Part shown: positions 35,908-46,600 of the stretch, piece after piece
Numbering within the stretch: the stretch's first letter is position 1
Layout: every line of letters starts with the position of its first letter
Source of the DNA: Phanerodontia chrysosporium
Lineage: Eukaryota > Basidiomycota > Agaricomycetes > Polyporales > Phanerochaetaceae
Assembly (NCBI GenBank): GCA_001910725.1
Contig: MJGA01000017.1
Span: forward strand, 434,001 to 498,000
Direction: 5' to 3'
DNA length: 64,000 nt
Made by a program: the position numbers and the translations under genes
The notes under the pieces: generated by a model
Told to the model about the DNA's origin: nothing
The model's database searches: none
The model's input: the letters and a program-made list of their open reading frames with translations, nothing else

Positions 35908-37214
35908 ATGAGAGGCCTCGGACCACTCTGCCTTGCGCTCTTTGGGGCTGTATATGCGGAGCAGGATATCCTCGCTGGACTGGCGTCCGGCGGGTATGTC
36001 TCGAACGTTACCCGGCCGACCTGTATGTGTTGACTCTTGACGCGTTCTCCATGTTTACATGTACTGAATACGAGCCCGTCGTTTTAGACAATATTACGAG
36101 GCATCCCTCGTATCCGAATTACCAGCTCAGGATCGTCGAGCCCACTATATGTGACCCGTCGGTGCAGCAGTATTCGGGCTACCTCGACATAGATGAAGAC
36201 AAGCACCTATTCTTCTGGTATGTACTTCCCTACGTGTACTTTTGCCGATATAACGTTACGCAGGTTCTTCGAAGCTAGACACGATCCCGAAAACGCGCCG
36301 CTCATGCTCTGGACGAATGGCGGTCCAGGCTCGAGCTCCATCTCCGCGGGTCTGCTTTTCGAGCACGGCCCCTGCAGGGTGCCCGCTGAGAGCAACACGA
36401 CGACGCGCAACGCATTCTCTTGGAACGAGAAAGTGAACATCATTTACATAGACCAGCCTGTCGGGACAGGCTTCTCGTATGGGCGCGCGACGACGCTCAC
36501 GCTTGCGGACCTCGCCGCGGACATCGACGCGTTCCTGCAGCTCTGGCTGCGCGCCTTCCCGCAGCACGCCGCGCGCGCGCTGCACCTCGCGGGCGAGAGC
36601 TGGGCCGGGCACTACGTCCCGCACATCGCGCACCGTGTCCACACCGAGAACGCACGCGGCGCGCCCGGGCGCGTGCGCGTCCCGCTCGCGTCCGTCACCA
36701 TCGCGAACGGACTCACGGACCCCGCGCTGCAGCTCGCGAGCAACGCCGACTATCTTTGCGGCGGCGCGCCGTACCCGCCGTTCCGCCCGGACGACCCGCG
36801 GTGCGCGCGCTGGCGCGCGGAGACGCCGCTGTGTGTCGGTCTCGTTCACAGGTGCTATGCCGCTCCGAGCAACGCGACGTGTGGCGCCGCAACGGCGTAC
36901 TGCTGGCCGCTCCTGGAGTCCGATCCGCTCGTTGGTGCGTAAGCCGGTTGAGACCTCCTGGATGGCAGGCTGACCCGCTCTGCCAGCTACGAAGAAGAAC
37001 CCGTACGACCTCCGGAAGGAGTGCCCAAAGGAGTACGAGGAGAGCCTGTGCTATCCAGAGGTCGCGGCCGGGGCGGCATTCCTAAACGCGACAACCACGA
37101 AGCTTGCTCTGGGTGTTGACCCCGCGCTCGACTTCAAGGTGACGAACAATGCCGTGAACATTGCATTCTATGTGAACGGTCAGGCGGTGCTCAACAGCGC
37201 GGCGCTGCTGTCTC
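35908..37214 (+). pseudogene. Serine carboxypeptidase (S10), 5' part, split by transposon
   Basis: Secreted or vacuolar S10 carboxypeptidase. ATG at 35908 gives a signal peptide (MRGLGPLCLALFGAVYA). Introns are at about 36024-36088 and 36218-36262, and one near 36935-36987. Family blocks: YSGYLDIDEDKHLFFWFFE, APLMLWTNGGPGSSSISAG, NIIYIDQPVGTGFSYG, and the nucleophile Ser in LAGESWAGHYVPHIA. The coding sequence runs to LNSAALLSP, where a Plavaka element begins at 37215. As it stands, translation continues into the element and stops at 37277-37279, leaving no catalytic Asp or His. The missing part lies at 48064-48589. The break is recent: flanking codons are intact and in frame once the element and one TC are removed. 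Confidence 0.9.
37213..37214. repeat. Left target-site duplication (TC) of Plavaka element
   Basis: TC precedes the left terminal repeat and is repeated at 48064-48065 after the right one. Removing the element and one copy restores the carboxypeptidase codons LLS-PLV. Confidence 0.75.
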
Positions 37215-37226
37215 CATCAGGAAAAG
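37215..37226 (+). repeat. Left terminal inverted repeat of Plavaka element
   Basis: CATCAGGAAAAG, matching the reverse complement of 48052-48063 over 12 bases. Confidence 0.75.
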
Positions 37227-37382
37227 GCGGTCAGCTACGTAGGCGGCCATCTGCTACCCGAGACCTGGAGAGCCGGTAGCTCCCGCCCAGACTCGGTAGT
37301 GGTAGGTAGCCAATGCAGGGTCTACGTCGCACTTCGGAGTACTTGTGTGTAGAGGTAGACATGTCACAAGATGGTGTAAAGA

Positions 37383-40300
37383 CTATTCTTTGTGTAAAAA
37401 CCGAAGCAATACGAAGTCAGAATGACGGAGGTAGGGATTGAGGTAGAAGTGTTTACATAATTCGAAGATCTCATCCTGAGACCACGCAGGATCCAGTCGC
37501 TTGCCCCACCGAGGAATGAGATGACAGGTGCGAACAATGTCCGTGATAGATATGACGGATATGCTGCGATAGCCGCGGTACGTGCGAGACATGGACTCCG
37601 TGACAGTGAACATACCCATATCTGAATCGAAGGTATTCAGCGGCGTAAACCACTCCATATAGACGAGAGGGAGTGGGGCTAGCTGTAACCATGCATCCGG
37701 CGCATTGAATATCGCTTTGACACGCCCTACGGAAAGGTCTATGAGATGACAGGTATGAGCTTCTCCCGATATCCAACATGTATCGCTAGTGGTCATACCT
37801 TCAGCACGCACTTGCGCTGCGTCGCGTGTCCGAGTGTCGTTACCCTCTGTTGGCCGTAAATGCCGATAGGCAAGGACGGTTGAGAACTGCGCGGATTTGG
37901 TCTCTATCTCCACACCGCCGACTTCGTTTCCCTTGGACGGAGTGGCATGTACAGCGTCGAGAACGACGTGCCTTGACACCTGACACATGGCAGGCAAGCT
38001 GAAGCGCACCTGCTTGTACACGCCGATCCGAGTATCTGGGGACATCGCCGAGAGTTCGGGCATGGAGTCGACGACGGCGCTCGGAGCGGAGGACGCCTTT
38101 GCTCGCAAGTATTCCTCGAGGTACCATGAAAGATCGGGAGCACCGAAGGCCTCAGAAACCTCGGATGCTTTCATTCGAGGATAGGCGGGGCGTTTAGCGA
38201 ACTTGTAATCGCAGCCAGCATTGATACCAGTGCACGACGGGATGCGAAAAGAGTCCTCTTGCTCCGGCGCCGGCGTGTCTTGAGCTGCAGTGTTGCTCGG
38301 CCTGTCCTTACCAATGCCGTTGAGTACTTGCTCAGCTTCTGGGGTCCGAGAGGGTAGCCCTTGTCGCCAGTCCAAGTAGATCTTGAAGCGGTGGACGGCC
38401 TCCTGTCGATCTAGCCATTGACACATCTGCTTGATGTAGTCCTTCTTGTTCCCTGCACGATAGGCGTTCTTTGCGAAGTCGATGTGGAGACGTTCCGTAC
38501 CTTCAGTGTTGTAACCCGGAGCAGATCCCAGCAGCCGGATAGATCGGAGGTAGTGATCCATGGCATGAAGCTTCGGGATCCCGTTGAAGTTCGCCCACGC
38601 TTTCGGCTTCGCTTTCGATAGCGTGTAATGCTTGATGAATGACGACTTGTACTTGTGAAACTGGGACCAGGCGGCATCGAGAGACAAGAGTGAAGCCTCA
38701 GTGTGTGACTCAAAGTGGGCGTAGTAGATGAAGTCCAGGAGTCCGCGCACGGCAAGAATGACTTCGCGAGGCGCCGCACCAGAAATAACGCCTAGAAACA
38801 CCTTCTCCATGTTCTTGTGCTCTGTACCCGTCCACTGAGAAATAAGCGAGATGCCCTGATGAAAATGGCGAAGCTCTGGATGTGCCGGCATACACTTGAA
38901 CCTCGCATCGACCTCCTTGTCGCCCCTCGGAACGCAAGCAGATGCCCACTTCACGACATGGTCCTTGAACATCCCTTTGTGGAGCTGGTGCAATATATCG
39001 GGTGTTATACAAGTGAAAATGTCGGCATGGGGAAGTTGCGACCAGAAGGGGTTGACCGCGCGCAGGCCATCTTCATCAAAGCCAGTGGGCGCCTCTCCTT
39101 TCACTGCTCTCCTCAACTTCTCTGCCGTCTGCTTGTGGTTGCGCCAACGTGCGTGCTTCCCGATCCCTGTACCGCGGTCTTGGCTACGTGTAAGGCACTT
39201 GGGACAGCGGTTCTCCTTCACACAGGCTACCAAGCACTGCTCCGGATGGTCGGCGATGTAGGCTGCAAGAATGGGATATACGGTACGGATAAAGCCATCC
39301 GCACATACCATGTCCACGCCCTCGAGCCCAGCCTTCACGAGAGGTCGCAACAGTGCCCGCATGCAGTCGTGGAACAGTTGATAGCATGCCAGTTGACGTG
39401 CACCCTTAGTAAAGCAAGCCATCTTCGTGACGGGCAGATAGCCAAGGAGAATCATGGAATGGGAGGATGGTGAGCGTCGAATATCTTTCGAGATGTTGCC
39501 CAGGCTAAGGTACACAGGCCAAGCAGCTTTATCACCACTGAAGGCTGATAACTGCGTCTTGTCGGACGACAGAATGACAGGCGCAACAACAGCACCAGCG
39601 GGAAGTCGTTTCTGCGCACCAGTCGGTGAGCAAATCTGTGTAGCGATACATGCTTAGGACACTAACCTCAATCTCTGGCCACCACTCAGCTGTCCACATC
39701 TCATCGACTATTGGCTTTGTCCCCTCGAAATCTTCGAACTGTGGTTCCGACGCGTACCGAATATATTCCTGATATGTTGGGTTACTGAGAAGCTCTTTGA
39801 TACATTCCACAGGGTCGCGCTTCCATAAGTCGAAGGTTTGTACTTTCTTCAGCCCTGTCTTCTTATCTATGACGTCTCCTGTGCAGGTGAACGTCTCGCA
39901 TTTCCACTCCGCTCCCCTAGGCAGGCTATCGATCTTCTGCCGCAGAGAGAGGTTATTCTTGTACGAGACCTTCGTGCGGTTCACTGTCTGAGGACGCGTA
40001 AAGGTTAGCTTCACTTATGCCCACTTCGAGCTAGCATATCACTTACAATGGGAAGCTGCAGGTATTCATCAATTGCACTCTGCGACGTACCATGTGTCAT
40101 CAACCAGTGAGCCAACTGCCACTCCTCTTCATCTGCGAACGGCGACCACACGCTTCCCTTCTCTGTCTGCCTGAGATCGATGGCTTCAAAAAGATTGGAC
40201 CCCTTGCCCTTGGTCCTGACTCGAAGACCTGGTGCGTGATCGATCCAAGGCTTCTTTGGGATTCCTCCAGCCTCTAAAGGGCTATCCTCGTCAGGAACAT

Positions 40301-40574
40301 CCTCCACCCTAGCGCGTTTAGATGGCGGCTCAGGTGTCCGGTGGTGGTCCGCATTTCTGCCTTCCTCAAGGTCGTCTGTGGAGCTTGGAAGCAGGTCTGG
40401 TGCCGGCTCGTCAACTTGCATTGCTGCGGTGCGCTCATCGAAGGCCTGTTGACATTTCGGAGACTGACGGATGTGTGATTTCAATGCAGCAGTGCTACGA
40501 AATATGCGTGCGCAGTTATTGCAGGAAGATGTATGCTGTATAACACTGGGCGAGGTATTTTCTTGACGAGGCAT
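37383..40574 (-). CDS. Plavaka transposase
   Basis: Transposase expected to cut and paste the surrounding element. The start at 40572-40574 gives MPRQENTSPSVIQHTSS, then a zinc finger (CNNCARIFRSTAALKSH...SPKC). Exon 1 ends LQLPI (intron near 39987-40046), exon 2 ends WWPEIE (intron about 39615-39667), and a long final exon carries the core: LPAGAVVAPVILSSDKTQLS, YLSLGNISKDIRRSPSSHS, ILLGYLPVTKMACFTKGAR, MVCADGFIRTVYPILAAYIA, CLVACVKENRCPKC, DIFTCITPDILHQLHKGMFKDH, YNTEGTERLHIDFAKNAY. These blocks match the Plavaka family. The frame is open to the end (VLLRFLHKE). A likely RNase-H-like catalytic domain lies in the final exon; I did not map its acidic residues with certainty. Confidence 0.9.
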
Positions 40575-40812
40575 GTTGCGGAGGTGTGAAGTGGGGTAAG
40601 GCAAGAAACCGCGCAATATCGAGTCTCCGCTAACTGTTCTGCCCTAGACTACCCGAGGACTAATCTTCCCGAATTACAACCATCATCCCGTCTTGGTAAC
40701 GCTTGTCCCTTGCTCGCTGCAACCACCTCATACTCCTCTCTTTACCCTTCACCGCTGCTGGCCTGTTTTACTGACATATTGCTGATTATCCTTTATTCTC
40801 AGATAGGTATAG
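40575..40812. promoter_or_regulatory. Divergent promoter inside Plavaka element
   Basis: 238 bases between the start codons of the transposase and the DUF6532-like gene. Both must be transcribed from here. No clear TATA box was picked out. Confidence 0.5.
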
Positions 40813-43011
40813 ATGCCAAAAGCAACTCGGAAGAAGCGTCATCAGCCTTCGTCGGATTCCAACTCAGAGGCTGAGTCTGAACGCTTCGAGCCTACACGCA
40901 AATCAGATCCTAATAGCAAGACATCCAAACCGTCCACCAAGAGCCGCAGAACATCAGGTCGGAAGAAGAAGAAAACAACGAAAGCTGCAGAGACAGGTAA
41001 TCTCACCGTTCAGTCTGAATCTATTATACTGATATATGATGCTTGCATGCGACCAGAGCACGACAATTTGACGAAAGAGCTGAAAAAGCGTCTCGCAGAG
41101 GCAACGAAAACGCGAGAGGAGCTTAACAAGCTGCTCAACAAGGCGAAGCAACGGGAGGCCGAGTCGGAGGACGAAAACTCACCGATCGAAGACAACGACG
41201 TGGAATCCGAAGACACGGATCTCGACGCAGTCTCTGGTCACCCAGCGGCATGTAATTTCGATGTAGCATGCAATCCTAGACTAACCATTCCTCGGCAGTT
41301 TCGCAGCCTTGGAGAGACCGCACGGGCAACTCCTGCGCCAGTACAGAAGAGGATCATGGCTCGGCGGGGTGATCTGATCCCTCACGCAAGTCCCTTCCAC
41401 GAAGGCAGTACGACCATGACTGTACAAGATGGTCGAGGCAGCTCGTGTGACCGTGATACACCCCAGGCCACGGTGACCATCTCATCTGAGGAGGTCGGAG
41501 GGCACGACCCCTCTGCTGACTCTCTATTCTTTCCCGACAGTCAACCTTGCACATCATCGCCTCCTATTCAGCCATTCAGCCCCTCTCGTACCATCCACGC
41601 CGAGTCACCGTTGTTTCGGTCTTCGAGCTCAACAAGCCCTCTGCCGGACAGTCTAACACCAGGAAGTCAAAGCCCCGGACGTAGTAGCTGTGCAGGTAAG
41701 GTTTACATGCCACGATGAAGTATATTAGCTTACAAAACAACGTGACTACCCAATCCGTAGCAGGTCGCCATTGCTCAGGCCGTCCGAGGTCACCTTCTGC
41801 TGATTCCGAAACTCAGGCTTCAGCTCACAAACGCCCACGTCACGCCGAACTACCCTATGCCTCTACACTTGAACGGCCTTTCGACACTGTTCCGTACATC
41901 AACGGCAAGATGCCCTCTGGATCCGTGCGTGCAAAACAAGGCGACTACGAGAAATGGTTCAAGAAGTTTATCTCGAAGGCAATCAACCTCTACTGCCTCA
42001 AGCTCGTCACCATCAACGCCTTTCCGTCAGCGGATCAACAGAAGCTCTGGGCAGAGGATGCGTGGTCGTCCGTCTGTAGTGAGCACCAGAAGCGATACCG
42101 TCCAGATGACTCCTACCGAATTACCGGTATTGTGAGTCAGCTTTGGCCCTTATCATTTACACCACGTCACTGACTTATCTTCCTAGATCATGGGCTATGG
42201 ATCAGCATTCCGTGGTCATTTGAAGGACAAGCTACGTGCTCGTGTGCCCGATACCTTCAAGATCGCCGAAAATCCTGACGCAGCCGCTGTCGAACGGAAT
42301 CGAGCTGCCGTTCGGCAACTCACTGAAGGCTCTCCGCCACGTTATTGCCACAAGGTCTGTCGTAACCGCAGATACAAGCATATATCTGACGTAGTCGTCT
42401 CGCAGGACTGGCAAGATGACGAACACATCAGCGGCTATGGCGAACACGAGATGTTCACAGTAGCTCTCCGTGACCAGCTATTTCGCAATTCCCGCGATGT
42501 CGGATCTCTTCATCAAGACCAACTGAATCCCATCCCGCTCCCGACTCTCGCACTGTTGTTCACGATAGTACGTGCTCGTCTATCTCTCCCTTTCGTGCTT
42601 CTCACCCCAAAGGACATTCATAGGTCCGTTTCCACCTCGATAGTTACCGAGAAGGCCGGCTAGATGGCTCCATCGAGTTCTCGGAGAGTGAATACTCCCG
42701 GCACTATACCAACCATCTCGACTGGGCTAAGCACTGGTCTACTCTTGATCCCGATGAGACTCGAGAGGTGCGCAGGGACATCTTCAATGCAGTCCTGTAC
42801 GTCATTCTCGCCTTTGTTCCTCTTGAGATGAATGACTGACGTGAACGTGAACGCTAGGAAACTGAGTGAAGTCCAACCAACTGGAAACGCCATTGCTCGC
42901 TTCTCCCGGGGAGCTGAGGACCGTGCCCGCGCCGAACTTGTGGCAAGGCGCCATGCACGCGAGCAGGCACGACTCGAGGCGGACTCTCGCGCACCTACGG
43001 TGCAAGAATAG
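40813..43011 (+). CDS. DUF6532-like protein carried by the Plavaka element
   Basis: Protein of about 550 residues encoded inside the transposon. It begins MPKATRKKRHQPSSDSNSEA with a very basic and Ser-rich N-terminus (nuclear-localisation-like RRTSGRKKKKTTK), a short coiled coil (NLTKELKKRLAEATKTREEL) and an acidic patch (EDENSPIEDNDVESED). The C-terminal domain has KQGDYEKWFKKFISKAINLY, IMGYGSAFRGHLKDKLRARV, NPIPLPTLALLFTIVRFHLD and YSRHYTNHLDWAKHW, which look like the agaricomycete domain DUF6532. It ends ADSRAPTVQE. Five introns are at 41696-41760, 42132-42186, 42355-42405, 42568-42623 and one near 42799-42857. The frame is open throughout. A DNA-binding accessory role in transposition is inference from position. 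The DUF assignment rests on pattern memory and needs a profile search. Confidence 0.75.
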
Positions 43012-43100
43012 TCGTTCGCGTTATTACAGTAATCGTTATCGTTCCGCAATGTGTTCGACGAAGTGTATACCGATTTAATACTAGATTTCTGCCTTAATAC

Positions 43101-43160
43101 CCGTTGATAACGCTCGATAACGCTCGATACCGCTCGATAACACTCGATAACACTCGATAC
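43101..43160. repeat. Decamer tandem repeat in Plavaka right arm
   Basis: Six units of a 10-bp repeat, consensus CGCTCGATAA with variants ending AC or starting CACT. It lies between the DUF6532-like gene and the Copia insertion and may be a transposase-binding array in the right arm. Confidence 0.8.
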
Positions 43161-43236
43161 AAACCTGCTACAACTCAAAATGCTAGTTCGCAGTAGTCGC
43201 CTTCCATGCTTACGAAGCACTACCTTGATTACTGAG

Positions 43237-43241
43237 TGATC
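43237..43241. repeat. Copia target-site duplication, left (TGATC)
   Basis: TGATC directly before the 5' LTR, repeated at 47925-47929 directly after the 3' LTR. A 5-bp duplication is usual for Copia elements. Confidence 0.9.
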
Positions 43242-43509
43242 TGTTGTCATCCCGAGGCGCCGCCGAGGTGACCCACCTCAGACGCAGGGCGGCATGCCAT
43301 AAAAGGCACCCGTCGGTAGTAATCTCCATTCTCTTATCTTCATTCCGATCCACCTTATCTTATCTGAGTATTCCGCCTTTGTAATAACACAAAACCCACT
43401 TTTCATTTCCTTTCTAGTAGTTACAAGAAAATGTATAAAAATCCTAGCTACATCTCGCTGAATATTATCGTTCGTTTCCCGCATCTCACCCCCGCTCGAT
43501 TCTTCAAGA
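43242..43509 (+). repeat. Copia 5' LTR (268 bp)
   Basis: Begins TGTTGTCATCC and ends TTCTTCAAGA. A TATAAAA at about 43434-43440 is a likely promoter for the genomic RNA. It looks identical to the 3' LTR. The end set by the target duplication is AGA rather than the usual CA. Confidence 0.92.
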
Positions 43510-43521
43510 GGTTATGAGCCC
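43510..43521 (+). other. Primer-binding site matching initiator tRNA-Met anticodon arm
   Basis: GGTTATGAGCCC lies directly after the 5' LTR and is the complement of GGGCTCATAACC, the anticodon stem-loop of initiator tRNA-Met. This implies priming by a tRNA half cut in the anticodon loop, as known for Drosophila copia. Confidence 0.75.
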
Positions 43522-43650
43522 CGCGCTGTAAAGAGCGCACACGACGATCACCACTCTCTGCAGATCCAGTGCGGATCAAACTCTCGTCCCTGTCGATCCA
43601 TTGCGGATCAAATCTAGGCGCCCACATCTCGCGATTATCGCCCTGTCAGT

Positions 43651-46600
43651 ATGACATCAGACACGTCCAGTGTACGCATCGAACCTTTGAAGGGGCCCGA
43701 GAATTACTTCTCGTGGCAGGTGCAAGAACAAGATATCTTGACCGACCTCGGTTATATCGACTACGTCCTCGGCAACAAGACGCGCCATGCGACCGACGCC
43801 GCAGAGCAAGCGACATTCGACCGCGCAGACCGGAAAGCGCTTAGCGCGATCCGCCTCCGCTGCGCGCCCTCAGTAGTCACGCACATCGCGTCAAGCACTT
43901 CGTCCAAGTCAGCGTGGGACACGCTCAAGTCTATCTACGCCGCGCAAGGCACCATGGCTAAGGTCACAGCGAGCAGAAAGCTCCAGAAGTACCAGATGGA
44001 GGAGGGAGCAGACATGGAAGGGGAATTAAAGAAGATGAGGCAGTTGATGGAAGAGATTACCCTTTCTGGCGGTACGATTACCGATTCAGATTTCACCTAC
44101 CAAATCCTTTCTGCCCTTCCCCCTTCCTGGGACGCGTTCATTACGTCTTGTCAGAGCATCACAACCTCGTCAGACCTCACCGGTCGAATTCTGACCGAAG
44201 AACGCCGCCGCAAGGAGCGCGACACGTCCTCCACGGCACTCGTTGCTCGCCAGCGCCCAAAGAAGTCCAAATTCCGCAAGGGCGTCTACTGCCACGGATG
44301 CGGAAAGGAAGGTCACATCAAACCCGAATGCCGATCCGGCGGCAACCAGAAGTCTGGCTCCGGAGGCAAATCTTCGCGCGCGCACGTCGCTGTCGCCGCG
44401 GAGACCGACGGCGACTCCTACATGTTCGCCACAATAGAAGAAGTCCCCCAAGACGTGCGCGCCCTCCTGGTCAAGGGGGAAGTCTGGCTCGGCGATTCCG
44501 CCACCGAGCGCCACATTGTACGCGACCGCAACGCGTTCAGCAACTACATCGAGACCCCCAACCACACGGTCACCGGCGCAGGTGTCTGCAAGGCCTTAGG
44601 CCGCGGTGACGTGCAAGTTACCTTCAATACGAAGCAGGGGGAAGTCTCAGTCAAGCTCACCGACGTTCTACACGCGCCGGACATGGAGTTCAATCTCCTG
44701 TCCCTCGGTCGCCTCGCTAGCGCAGGGATGACCTTCGTCGGCACTGGTCCGGACTTATTCATCAAGGACCGCGATCGTACGATCTGCCACGGTCGTCGCG
44801 TCGGACATCTCTATCACATGGATATGAGACTTCGGTACCCGGCGCGATCTCGAGCGCTCGCCGTGCGCACTGCGCGCACTTGGTATGAATGGCACTGCGC
44901 TCTGGGACACATTAATCGCCAGCAGCTGCAGGAAATCCATCGCAAAGACCTCGTAGAAGGCATGGAAGTCGACACCTCGTCGGACATCGACTTCGACTGC
45001 GACGCCTGCATCCAGGCCAAGCACTCTCGAGCGCCATTCCCCGATACCGCCGCCGATCGCGCTCTAGCCGTCGGCGATCTCGTCTTTTCAGACATCTGGG
45101 GCCCGGCGCGCATCGCCTCTCTACAGGGCAATACGTACGTCATCACATTCACCGATGCCGCTTCGCGCTACGTCGTTATTTTCTTCATGAAATCACGCGA
45201 CGCCGCCCTCGACCGCTTCAAGAAGTATGAAGCGCTCCTCGAGCGTCATCTCAACGCGAAGATCAAGACGGTACACGTCGACAACGCGAAGGAATACACT
45301 CAAGGCCAGTTTCGCGACTACGCCGCTTCTCGCGGCATTCTCGTCCGCACCACGGCACCATATTCCCCTTCGCAGAACGGCATCGCTGAACGCCTCAACC
45401 GCACTCTCGCGGAGCGCGCGCGCGCCATGCTGATCGCGCGCGACTTGCCGAAATTTCTTTGGCAAGAGGCCTGGGCATACGCCACCTATCTCAAGAACCG
45501 CACGCCGACGCGCACTCGCGATCTCACGCCCTACGAATTATTCTGGGGCCGCCGCCCTGATATCAAGGACGCGCAAGAGTTCGGCACACCCTGCTGGGTC
45601 CTCGTGCCCGAGAATCGTCGCTCGAAGCTCGAGCCGAAGTCCGAGCGCTACATCTTCACCGGGATCTCGGACAACAGTGCCGGCTGGAGGTACTTCGTCC
45701 CTGGCATGCGCCAGATCCTAGTTTCTCGCGATGTCATCTTCGAGCGTAAGGCTGAACCACCTCGTAGCATCCCCTTCACCCTTGAGGGGGAGAGTCCGAC
45801 ACCTTCTCGAGCCAAATCGCCGCCTTCAGATACCACGACGCCACCACCGGCATCAGCGCCTCAAGCGCCCGACTCTTCGAAGGCATCCAAGGCTGAACCG
45901 TCTGCTACGACGACCAAATCGCGTTCCCCCTCAGTCGCTCTTCCTCGCTCGACATCCTCTAGCGTTCCCCCCGAGTCTACGCGCAAGTCCGAGCGCAACA
46001 CGCCTCGCGTCGACTACAAACGTCTTCACCAGACCGGAACCATCGCTCCGAAGTCGACGGATCACGACGCTAGCGCTCACGCCCACATCTGCTTCGCAGT
46101 ACGCGGAGATTGGGACCACCCGTCCTCTATTGAGGAGTGTAAGGCACGGGACGACTGGCCGCAATGGCAGGCCGCCATGGACGCTGAAATGTCACAGCTC
46201 CGGGCGAGGGGAACTTGGGAGATGGGCGACCTTCCGGACGACCGGAAGGCCATCGGCTCACGCTGGGTCTTCGCCATCAAACGCCACCCCGACGGCTCGA
46301 TCGACAAGTACAAGGCACGTCTTGTCGCACAAGGTTTCTCCCAGATCCCCGGGCAAGATTACCTTCAAACCTTCGCCCCCGTCGTCCGCCTCGAATCCTG
46401 GCGCGCCGCATGCGCCATCGCCGCCCGTTACGACCTCGACGACGACGGTCTCGACATCACTGGCGCGTATCTCTACGGCCCCCTCGAGGAGACCATCTAC
46501 ATGCGTCAGGCACCCGGCTACGACGACAACTCTGGCCAAGTCTACGTCCTGCGCAAGGCCCTGTACGGTCTCAAGCAGGCCGGACGCGCCTGGAACAACC

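Noticed and set aside
38817..39473. 218-codon plus-strand frame opposite the Plavaka transposase
   Set aside because: Antisense shadow of the conserved transposase exon.
44148..44609. Plus-strand ORF overlapping the Copia Gag region
   Set aside because: Shadow frame of the polyprotein; Arg/His-rich with no motif.
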